A DNA stretch of 7,942 nt, taken from Candidatus Sulfotelmatobacter sp. (GTDB taxonomy: Bacteria > Acidobacteriota > Terriglobia > Terriglobales > Acidobacteriaceae). Positions 1 through 6,067 of this stretch are shown here, one piece after another (position 1 is the stretch's first letter; every line of letters begins with the position of its first letter). The position numbers and the translations under genes are program-made. The notes under the pieces were generated by a model, which was not told the origin of the DNA, did no database searches, and was given only the letters and a program-made list of their open reading frames with translations. The stretch is taken from contig JASIEN010000368.1 in assembly GCA_030045935.1 (NCBI GenBank), positions 1 through 7,942 of the forward strand, read 5' to 3'.

Positions 1-1
1 T

Positions 2-1270
2 GTTCCGAAAGATGCGCAATATGCGCGCCCTTACTGGCATCGCGATGATCCCGAAACCGACAGCATCAATCACATCGACAATCCTGAATACCTGACTCTG
101 CCGTTTCCCCCGCCTCCCCTGCACGCGCAAGTCACTTATTCGTTGGCAGGTGCCGCGTCGGCAATGAAGAACAGCATGGGGCAACCGGTGATCGCCGAGT
201 TCTTGGACGAAGCTGGCAAAGAGAGCGCGCGGCCAGTGGCCGTCGTGCCCGCATTCTCTGTCGCTCTCGAGCCCGGCACGCAAACCATTTCCATGCACAA
301 CGGCACAACTTCAACTGTGACCGTAGGTGTTACCAGCAATCTCTCCCGCAACGAGCAAGGCACGCTGCGCTTGGAACTGCCCGAAGGATGGCGTTCCGAA
401 CCCGCGCAAATTGCGGTGCAGTTTAGTCATCGCGGAGAAAAACAGGACTTTCAGTTCAAGGTCTTCCCCGCCAAATTGCAGGAGGGCCGGACGACGATCC
501 GTGCGGTGTTACAAACTGACGGCCAGAATTTCAGTGAAGGTTACACCCTAGTGACGCGCGAGGATCTCGGCAGCTTCTACTACTATCAGCCGGCCATACA
601 GCGCGTCAGCATTGTCGATGTAATCGCTCCGCACGATTTGAAAATCGGTTACATCATGGGCGCGGGCGACGATATTCCTGCCGTGCTCCAGCAGGTCGGG
701 ATGAACGTCACTCTGATTCCCCCTGAAAGGCTCTCGACCGAAGACCTGAGCCACTACGCCACTATCGTCCTCGGCATCCGCGCCTACGACACGCAAAAAG
801 ATGTCGTCGCGAACAATCAGAGGCTGCTCGATTTTGTTTCGGCGGGTGGAACGTTGCTGGTCCAGTACAACACTGGAGTCTCCGACTTCAACAGCGGACA
901 TTTCACTCCCTACGCTGCTGAACTGAGCCGCGCGCGCGTCTCAGTCGAAGAAGCTCCGGTGGAAATCCTTGCGCCCGATAACGAAGTCTTCCATTATCCC
1001 AACGCGATTACCCCTCGCGACTTCGACGGTTGGGTGCAGGAGCGCGGCCTTTATTTCATGGACAAGTGGGACGATCATTTCGTTCCTCTGCTTTCGTGCC
1101 ATGATCCGAACGAAGAACCGCAAAAGGGTGGGCTGCTGCTGGCGCATTATGGCAAGGGAATTTACATCTACACGGGGTATGCCTTTTTCCGGCAGTTGCC
1201 GGCTGGGGTGCCGGGAGCCGTACGGTTGTATGTAAATTTACTCAGCGCGGGGCACGAAGTGCCTCATTAA
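2..1270 (+). CDS. PIG-L (LmbE-like) deacetylase-family protein, C-terminal part only (5' end off window)
   Basis: The reading frame is open from base 2 to the TAA at 1268-1270 (422 residues). It has no credible internal start: the TTG at 143 has no Shine-Dalgarno sequence and open frame continues upstream, so the gene begins before the window. Two regions can be seen. Around bases 250-540 is a beta-rich segment with the pattern LELPEGW followed by a Gln/Phe-Lys-Val strand, resembling the NEW3/Ig-like domains of secreted enzymes. Around bases 630-1250 is an alpha/beta segment (IGYIMGAGDD, YATIVLGIRAYD, LLDFVSAGGTLLVQYN) resembling a class-I glutamine-amidotransferase-like fold, with no obvious Cys nucleophile. 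This tail matches my memory of long acidobacterial proteins whose N-terminus is a PIG-L zinc deacetylase of N-acetyl sugars. The deacetylase domain itself is not visible, so that function is inferred. Such proteins are usually exported. Confidence 0.72.
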   Translation, partial: VPKDAQYARPYWHRDDPETDSINHIDNPEYLTLPFPPPPLHAQVTYSLAGAASAMKNSMGQPVIAEFLDEAGKESARPVAVVPAFSVALEPGTQTISMHNGTTSTVTVGVTSNLSRNEQGTLRLELPEGWRSEPAQIAVQFSHRGEKQDFQFKVFPAKLQEGRTTIRAVLQTDGQNFSEGYTLVTREDLGSFYYYQPAIQRVSIVDVIAPHDLKIGYIMGAGDDIPAVLQQVGMNVTLIPPERLSTEDLSHYATIVLGIRAYDTQKDVVANNQRLLDFVSAGGTLLVQYNTGVSDFNSGHFTPYAAELSRARVSVEEAPVEILAPDNEVFHYPNAITPRDFDGWVQERGLYFMDKWDDHFVPLLSCHDPNEEPQKGGLLLAHYGKGIYIYTGYAFFRQLPAGVPGAVRLYVNLLSAGHEVPH

Positions 1271-1275
1271 TCGCC

Positions 1276-1310
1276 GGTTGACGGTCTCTAGTTTTGGGTC
1301 GTTTGTCGTT
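1276..1310 (+). repeat. Degenerate period-7 repeat between genes
   Basis: In the 66-base gap before the permease, five consecutive 7-base units read GGTTGAC, GGTCTCT, AGTTTTG, GGTCGTT and TGTCGTT. All have GT at positions 2-3, and the last two differ at one base. The following units (TTGCGTC, GCCGTTT) lose the pattern. It could be a decayed short tandem repeat or chance T/G richness. The first unit holds TTGACG, which resembles a -35 box, but no good -10 hexamer follows at 16-18 bases. Confidence 0.35.
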
Positions 1311-1336
1311 TTGCGTCGCCGTTTAACCCTGGACAA

Positions 1337-2821
1337 ATGCCATCTTCGCCACAGATCAATCCAAAAGAACGTGACCCTAGCTCTCATGGCCTCATCCGCG
1401 CCATGGGCCTGGGGGAGGCCACAGCCCTCAACATGATCGATATGATCGGCGTGGGTCCATTCATCACCATGCCCCTTGTGGTCGCAGCCATGGGTGGACC
1501 GCAAGCTCTTTTGGGATGGATCGCCGGTGCGCTGCTGGCCGTATGCGACGGGTTGGTCGCCGCTGAATTGGCCGCCGCAATTCCTGGTTCCGGCGGAACG
1601 TACCGCTTTCTCAGCGAAAGCTACGGCCCACAGAAGTGGGGGCGGCTGATTTCATTTCTTTTTATTTGGCAGCTTTCATTTAGCGCTCCCCTTACCATCG
1701 CCAGCGGATGCATCGGGCTTGCCGGTTATGCCGCGTATTACTGGCCCGGCCTGGACTCGGTTTATGCGACGAAAACTGCGGCTTTGCACATCCCTTGGGC
1801 CGGGCCTTTGCAAGTAAGCTGGATTGTGACGCGCGGCACTGCTGTTGCGGTCGGAATCTGTTTTTTCACTGTCCTGCTTCTTTACCGCCGCATTACGGTC
1901 ATCGGGCGGCTCTCCAAGATTCTGTGGCTGGGCGTGATGGCAACGATTGGCTGGATCATCGTCACGGGCTTGATGCATTTCAACTCCGCGCTGGCATTTG
2001 ATTTTCCTCCGGGCGCCTTCACGCTTTCGCGTAATTTTTTCAACGGCCTTGGTGGAGCACTTCTTGTCGCGACCTACGATTACTGGGGTTATTACAATGT
2101 CGCCTACCTCGGCGATGAGATAAAAGACCCCACGCGCAATATTCCCCGCGCGCTGCTGCTTTCCATTCTGCTGGTCGCCTGTCTATATCTAATGATGAAC
2201 TTATGCATTCTGGCCGTCATCCCCTGGCGCGAAATGGCGCTGGCTGGTCAGAACAACAGTGCACTGTATGTTGTGTCTCTATTTATGCAGCGGGTTTATG
2301 GCGACTGGGCGGCGCGGCTGGTGACGGCGCTGGTCATCGTGACCGCGTTTGCTTCGGTTTTTTCGCTCACCCTCGGATACTCCCGGGTTCCTTATGCGGC
2401 CGCTCTCGATGGCAACTACTTTCGAGCGTTCTCGAGAGTGCATCCGGTTTATCGATTTCCGCATATTTCGCTGTTATCGCTGGGAGTGGTGGCAGCGGCA
2501 TTTTGTTTTCTTCGACTCCGGGATGCGATTGCAGCTTTGGTTGTCATTCGCCTGATTCTTCAATTTCTGGTGCAGGCTGTGGGGGTGATTGTCTTTCGCG
2601 TGCGGCGTCCCGATGTGCCGCGCCCGTTTCGCATGTGGCTCTATCCCCTGCCGGCACTGCTGGCCATCGCTGGATTTCTGTTTATCCTCTTCAATCGGCA
2701 GGACTGGCAAAAAGAGTTTCGTTACGCAATCGTAATCTTGCTGGCGGGGATTACGATTTTTATGATTCGCGCCTGGCGGGCGCGTGAATGGCCGTTTGGG
2801 GTTCCTGCACGGTCCGGTTAG
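1337..2821 (+). CDS. APC-superfamily amino-acid permease (AA_permease_2 type)
   Basis: This 494-residue inner-membrane protein has about 12 hydrophobic segments, the usual size for the amino acid-polyamine-organocation family, which carries amino acids across the membrane by proton symport or exchange. Family signatures are visible. The broken first helix contains GVGPFITMP (residues 38-46), where the substrate carboxylate normally binds. The loop after helix 2 has IPGSGGTYRF (82-91). The cytoplasmic motif GDEIKDPTRNIPRA (259-272) corresponds to the G-E-x-K/R-x-P-x-R-N-x-P-R-A signature. The substrate cannot be told from sequence. The ATG start has only a weak GGA four bases upstream, but the short hydrophilic N-terminus (1-20) before the first helix is normal. 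The next ATG (1403) has no better ribosome site. It lies 66 bases after the PIG-L gene and 63 before the MFS gene, so shared transcription is possible but not shown. Confidence 0.9.
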   Translation: MPSSPQINPKERDPSSHGLIRAMGLGEATALNMIDMIGVGPFITMPLVVAAMGGPQALLGWIAGALLAVCDGLVAAELAAAIPGSGGTYRFLSESYGPQKWGRLISFLFIWQLSFSAPLTIASGCIGLAGYAAYYWPGLDSVYATKTAALHIPWAGPLQVSWIVTRGTAVAVGICFFTVLLLYRRITVIGRLSKILWLGVMATIGWIIVTGLMHFNSALAFDFPPGAFTLSRNFFNGLGGALLVATYDYWGYYNVAYLGDEIKDPTRNIPRALLLSILLVACLYLMMNLCILAVIPWREMALAGQNNSALYVVSLFMQRVYGDWAARLVTALVIVTAFASVFSLTLGYSRVPYAAALDGNYFRAFSRVHPVYRFPHISLLSLGVVAAAFCFLRLRDAIAALVVIRLILQFLVQAVGVIVFRVRRPDVPRPFRMWLYPLPALLAIAGFLFILFNRQDWQKEFRYAIVILLAGITIFMIRAWRAREWPFGVPARSG

Positions 2822-2884
2822 TGCGATCTCACTGAACGAGTCAAATCACAGTGGGACGCGGGTACACACAATAAATCCGTCTCA

Positions 2885-4150
2885 ATGGCCGATCACATCT
2901 CAGTTCCGGCGATAGAAGCAACCGGCCGTCCCCGCGACAGCGCCCTGGCGCCGCTGCACGAGCCTTTGTTCCGTTCTCTCTGGATCGCCGCAGTCATCTC
3001 CTATACCGGCACGTGGATGCAGAACGTATGCGCGGGTTGGCTCATGACGCAGCTGTCGACATCGCCATTCATGGTCGGCCTGGTGCAGGCAGTCGCGGCC
3101 GTTCCCGTCTTCTTCATCGTGCTTCCGGCCGGTGCCCTCGCCGATATGGTCGACCGCCGGCGCTTGCTGATCTTCACGCAATCCTGGATGGTTGCAGCGG
3201 CCGCCGGTCTGGGCGTGCTCACGCTACTGCACGCAGTGACTCCATGGTTGCTATTGTTGTTTACCCTTGTCCTCGGAGTCGGCGCAGTATTGAATGACCC
3301 CGCATGGCAGGCGATCACGCCCGAAGTAGTTTCTCCAACACGGCACGCATCAGCCGTGGCTTTGAACTCCGCCGGCTTTAATGTGGCGCGCGCCGTTGGA
3401 CCAGCTCTTGGTGGAATCGTTGTGGCAGCAGCCGGATCCGGCTGGTCGTTCTTGCTGAATGCGGCGTCGTTCTTCGGAGTCATTTATTTCTTATGCCGAT
3501 GGCGTCGTGCCCCGCATGAGCCCCTAGCCACACGTCGCGTGCGTGAGGCCATTGTTGAGGGGTTCCGCTACGTTCGCGGCGCTCCGCCGGTTCGCTCCGT
3601 GCTGATTCGCACCGCAGCATTCAGCGTGGGCGCAGCTTCCCTGCTCGCCCTGCTCCCGTTAATCTGCCAGCCCTACGGTGCGCAAGGCTACGGCTTTCTG
3701 CTGACCTGCTTCGGCATGGGTGCGCTGGCCGGAGCTGTCCTGCTGCCTCGCTTGCGGCTTCTGTTTTCAGTGGACGGAATCGTTGCCCTTGCTACAATCG
3801 TCTTCGCTGTCATGACTTTTGCCGCCGGCGAGGTCTGCCCCTTCGCATTGCTTTGCACGGTATTGTTTATGGCGGGCGGGGCATGGATCGCCATTCTCGC
3901 CTGCTTCAACGTGGTCGCGCAAACCATGTGTCCTTCGTGGATGCGGGCTCGCGCTCTATCCATGTATTTGCTCGTTCTGCAGGGCGGCATGGCTTTAGGC
4001 AGCGCAGTGTGGGGCGAGTTGGCGACGCGCCATGGCGTGCCTGCGGCGCTTGAATGGTCATCGCTGGCTATGGTAGTTGGATTAGTCAGCGTGTTTCGCC
4101 ATCGCATCAGCTCGAATACGTTGACGGCTGCGGAAGTTGTAAGGGAATGA
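2885..4150 (+). CDS. MFS transporter, MFS_3 / EntS-like exporter family
   Basis: This 421-residue inner-membrane protein has about 12 hydrophobic segments. Residues 29-53 carry the MFS_3 opening pattern (FRSLW, then GTWMQ and AGWLMTQLS). Motif A between helices 2 and 3 is GALADMVDRRRLL (83-95), with the conserved Asp87 and an Arg cluster. GPALGG (172-177) sits in helix 5, and WMRARALSMYL (352-362) marks the second-half equivalent of motif A. The family includes proton-driven exporters of siderophores (EntS), macrolides and other small molecules; the substrate here is unknown. Some relatives carry about 100 or more extra C-terminal residues; this one ends soon after the last helix. The ATG at 2885 has no recognisable Shine-Dalgarno sequence. 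The next in-frame Met is residue 45, inside the first helix, so 2885 remains the best start. A DinB-family gene begins 28 bases after the stop. Confidence 0.88.
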   Translation: MADHISVPAIEATGRPRDSALAPLHEPLFRSLWIAAVISYTGTWMQNVCAGWLMTQLSTSPFMVGLVQAVAAVPVFFIVLPAGALADMVDRRRLLIFTQSWMVAAAAGLGVLTLLHAVTPWLLLLFTLVLGVGAVLNDPAWQAITPEVVSPTRHASAVALNSAGFNVARAVGPALGGIVVAAAGSGWSFLLNAASFFGVIYFLCRWRRAPHEPLATRRVREAIVEGFRYVRGAPPVRSVLIRTAAFSVGAASLLALLPLICQPYGAQGYGFLLTCFGMGALAGAVLLPRLRLLFSVDGIVALATIVFAVMTFAAGEVCPFALLCTVLFMAGGAWIAILACFNVVAQTMCPSWMRARALSMYLLVLQGGMALGSAVWGELATRHGVPAALEWSSLAMVVGLVSVFRHRISSNTLTAAEVVRE

Positions 4151-4167
4151 GAATTATTTGCAGCACC

Positions 4168-4171
4168 GAGG
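4168..4171 (+). promoter_or_regulatory. Ribosome-binding site that fixes the DinB start
   Basis: GAGG lies 7 bases before the ATG at 4179. It supports that start over the in-frame TTG at 4158, which would add seven residues before the signal peptide and has no such site. Confidence 0.65.
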
Positions 4172-4178
4172 CATCGTA

Positions 4179-4772
4179 ATGAACAGAAACTCCTCGAATC
4201 TGCTTTTGGGCTTGCTGGTAACGGTCGCTCTTACAGTGGCCCTGCAAGCTCAGGACAAGAATAAAGACAAAAACAAAAGATCCGGCGACGAGCATCGCAC
4301 TGTGGCGCAAGTGCTCGACCACTCCGTCTCCAATGCGGAACGTGAATTCACCGAGGCAGCCGACGCCATGCCAGAAGAGAAATTCACGTTTGCACCGACC
4401 AATGGCGAATTCAAAGACGTGCGCGACTTCGGCGAGCAGATCAAACATGTTGCCGCCGTCAACTACTTTTTTGGCGCGGCCATCCTCGGCGAAAAGGTTC
4501 CCGCCGATGTTGGGGGGGAAAACGGGCCCGCGTCGCTGAAGACAAAATCTGAAATTATGGATTACTTGAAAGCGTCGTGGGCGTATGTGCACAAGGCGGT
4601 GCAAACCATCGATGAGAAAAATCTGGTGCAGCCGATTAAGAGCCCATTCGGAGAAGGCAAAGTCACGCGCCTGAGCCTGGCTACAGCCGCATGCAGCCAT
4701 GCCTACGATCACTACGGGCAGATGGTGGAATACCTGCGCATGAATGGGATCATTCCGCCCGCTAGCAGGTAA
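4179..4772 (+). CDS. Exported DinB-family (DinB_2) putative metal-binding protein
   Basis: The protein has 197 residues from the ATG preceded by GAGG. Residues 1-25 form a signal peptide: MNRN, a hydrophobic core LLLGLLVTVALTVAL (8-22), then a likely cut after QA (24). A short Lys/Asp-rich linker (DKNKDKNK) follows. The rest is a four-helix DinB/YfiT-like domain. His90 in the KHVAAVNYF helix and the HxxxH pair His174 and His178 in SHAYDHYGQ correspond to the three-histidine metal site of the fold. Family members include thiol-dependent S-transferases (bacillithiol, mycothiol) and damage-inducible proteins, but the DinB_2 group has no general assigned reaction. Export to the periplasm sets it apart from the cytoplasmic thiol transferases. 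It follows the MFS exporter by 28 bases and may share its transcript. It ends 5 bases from a gene on the opposite strand. Confidence 0.82.
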   Translation: MNRNSSNLLLGLLVTVALTVALQAQDKNKDKNKRSGDEHRTVAQVLDHSVSNAEREFTEAADAMPEEKFTFAPTNGEFKDVRDFGEQIKHVAAVNYFFGAAILGEKVPADVGGENGPASLKTKSEIMDYLKASWAYVHKAVQTIDEKNLVQPIKSPFGEGKVTRLSLATAACSHAYDHYGQMVEYLRMNGIIPPASR

Positions 4773-4777
4773 AGTCT

Positions 4778-4984
4778 CTACCCACGCCGCGTACGCGCCG
4801 CCCGCGTTTCTTCGGATGCGCAGATATTGACGAGGTGCTTTTCAAAGCTAAGCTGGGGCTGCTCAGCCGCACAGGCAGCGTAAGACTTTAGCGCTGCAAA
4901 AAAATTATCGATCTCTTTCTGGGTCTGGGCCTCAGAGGAGACGACCTGTGCGCGCTGGAGCTCGTCATGCATTTTCCGCTTCAT
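4778..4984 (-). CDS. Small hypothetical protein, 68 residues
   Basis: I do not recognise this gene. The frame is open upstream to an ATG at 5017, but the ATG at 4984 has a GGAG eight bases before it and gives a more natural start (MKRKMHDELQ). The protein is soluble and mostly helical in appearance: a charged, Gln/Glu-rich first half (residues 1-24), a central stretch KEIDNFFAALKSYAA (23-37), then LSFEKHLVNI (46-55) and a basic tail ending TRRG. There are two cysteines (39 and 55), no signal peptide and no membrane segment. The pattern of an E-I-D-x-F helix followed by S-F-E-x-H-L looks like a conserved small-protein motif rather than random translation, but this is an impression. It has its own 146-base upstream gap and converges on the DinB gene with 5 bases between stops. 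Confidence 0.6.
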   Translation of the reverse strand: MKRKMHDELQRAQVVSSEAQTQKEIDNFFAALKSYAACAAEQPQLSFEKHLVNICASEETRAARTRRG

Positions 4985-4992
4985 TTTACAAT

Positions 4993-4996
4993 CTCC
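4993..4996 (-). promoter_or_regulatory. Ribosome-binding site of the small hypothetical gene
   Basis: On the minus strand GGAG (within CGCGGAGATTG) lies 8 bases before the ATG at 4984. It decides for that start over the ATG at 5017, which has no such site. Confidence 0.55.
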
Positions 4997-5029
4997 GCGG
5001 AAACCTAACCTTGGCAAACAGTAAGCCGT

Positions 5030-5057
5030 ATTCTAAAAATAAACATGTAGGTGAAAT
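5030..5057 (-). promoter_or_regulatory. Possible promoter of the small hypothetical gene
   Basis: The 146 bases between the small gene and thrB are visibly richer in A/T than the flanking genes. On the minus strand TAGAAT (5030-5035) matches the -10 consensus at five of six positions and lies 45 bases before the start codon. With 16-base spacing the -35 position reads ATTTCA (5052-5057), only three of six matches. A weak or activator-dependent sigma-70 promoter is plausible. No terminator hairpin for thrB is visible in the same gap. Confidence 0.25.
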
Positions 5058-5130
5058 CTGCATTTGGGAAAACCTGGACTCTAGTCATTCTTCATCGGAT
5101 TGTATATGGCACTTTTGGGTAGGTAGGACA

Positions 5131-6063
5131 CTAGCGGCGCTTTCCGATAGTACTAATCCTTGTCGTCAGCAACTCGGCGCGCAACCCCGCGTTAACAAGA
5201 TGCGAGGCGATCAACTTTCGCGTTTTTCCGGCCGAGACTCGCGGATCGAGGAAAACAATGACGGAGGGTCCGGCGCCGCTGAGTGCGGCCCCGAGCACGC
5301 CCGAATCGGCCTTTAACTCGCAGAGGCTCGGCAAGAGAGGACAAAGCGGAGCGCGATACGGCTGATGAATATGATCTTCGAGCGCCGCTCGAAGCAAGTC
5401 ACGCCGCCCTTGGGTTAGTGCGGCCAGCAATAGCATCGAGTTCTGGATGTTCGCCACGGTATCGGCCCCCGAATACTGCGCGGGCAGCACTCGCCGCGCT
5501 TCTTCTGTTGAGAGCGGCTCATCAGGAATGGCTAGCAACAACGGCCACTTCCCTTTTTGCCGAAGTCGGACTGCCTGCACCTCTCCATCGCGAGACATAG
5601 TCGCAACAGTGAGCCCGCCCAGCCAGCACGCCGACGCATTGTCGGCATGGTGCTCGCGCCGGGCCGCTTCTGCAATGATCGGCTTATCGTTCCAGCGCAG
5701 TCTGCCGAAATGATTGGCCAGCGCAATGCCCGCTAGCCGTGCTGCCGCGGAAGATCCGCATCCCTTGCCGATGGGGATGGCGTTCTTGATTTTCATCTGT
5801 AGCGGAATGGCCTCCGCGCCAGCGGCCTGCAAAATCTCCCGATAGGTTGTGAGGATCAGATGATTCTCGATTTTCTGGCAAAGTTCGCGGTCGCGCCCGG
5901 TGGCTGTGATCGCGAAATCGGCTGCTGGCTTAGCGTCAATTTGGATATACAAATCCAATGCAATCGCCGCTGCATCGAAAGCTGGACCTAAATTGGCGGA
6001 AGTGGCCGGCAGCGCGATTTGGAATGGAGTCTGCCCGTTCCTGCGTTTCGTCGTCTTGGGCAT
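5131..6063 (-). CDS. thrB: Homoserine kinase (GHMP kinase family)
   Basis: This 310-residue cytoplasmic enzyme transfers phosphate from ATP to L-homoserine, giving O-phosphohomoserine, the substrate of threonine synthase. The three GHMP motifs are present in order: PATSANLGPAFD (residues 19-30); the phosphate-binding loop PIGKGCGSSAAA (97-108); and GAALSGAGPSV (258-268). Homoserine-kinase features also match: HHADNASACWLGG (138-150), corresponding to the Y/P-DNVAP segment, LSTEEARRVLPAQY (184-197) and QPYRAPLCPLLP (234-245). Length is normal for ThrB. Motif 1 has Ala28 where most homologues have Gly (PGFD). The ATG at 6063 lies 4 bases after the thrC stop with no clear Shine-Dalgarno sequence, which suggests translation coupled to thrC. 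It is the last gene of the cupin-thrC-thrB run. Confidence 0.95.
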   Translation of the reverse strand: MPKTTKRRNGQTPFQIALPATSANLGPAFDAAAIALDLYIQIDAKPAADFAITATGRDRELCQKIENHLILTTYREILQAAGAEAIPLQMKIKNAIPIGKGCGSSAAARLAGIALANHFGRLRWNDKPIIAEAARREHHADNASACWLGGLTVATMSRDGEVQAVRLRQKGKWPLLLAIPDEPLSTEEARRVLPAQYSGADTVANIQNSMLLLAALTQGRRDLLRAALEDHIHQPYRAPLCPLLPSLCELKADSGVLGAALSGAGPSVIVFLDPRVSAGKTRKLIASHLVNAGLRAELLTTRISTIGKRR

Positions 6064-6067
6064 TGGT

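Noticed and set aside
143..145. TTG as the start of the first gene
   Set aside because: No Shine-Dalgarno sequence; the same frame is open and protein-like back to base 2.
1278..1306. Sigma-70 promoter for the permease starting at TTGACG
   Set aside because: The -35-like hexamer is good but the sequence 17 bases on is GTTTGT, and no TATAAT-like hexamer is found at 16-18 bases.
2203..2787. 194-codon open frame on the plus strand
   Set aside because: It lies wholly inside the permease gene in another frame, and its Ser/Gly/Cys-rich translation matches nothing.
2828..2858. Inverted repeat CACTG/CAGTG after the permease stop as a terminator
   Set aside because: The stem is only 5 pairs (7 with a wobble) with a 14-base loop, and no T-run follows.
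3001..3483. 160-codon open frame on the minus strand
   Set aside because: It is antisense to the MFS gene, Thr/Ala/Pro-rich low-complexity, as expected opposite GC-rich membrane-protein codons.
4107..4712. 201-codon open frame on the minus strand
   Set aside because: It lies antisense to the DinB gene, which has a signal peptide, ribosome site and conserved histidines. The minus-strand translation is Cys/Phe-rich with no recognisable domain.
4788..4797. Palindrome CGCGTACGCG
   Set aside because: It is inside the Arg/Ala-rich 3' end of the small gene; such short GC-rich palindromes are expected by chance.
4948..5316. 122-codon plus-strand open frame crossing the gap between the small gene and thrB
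   Set aside because: It overlaps both flanking minus-strand genes, has no ribosome site, and its composition is not protein-like.
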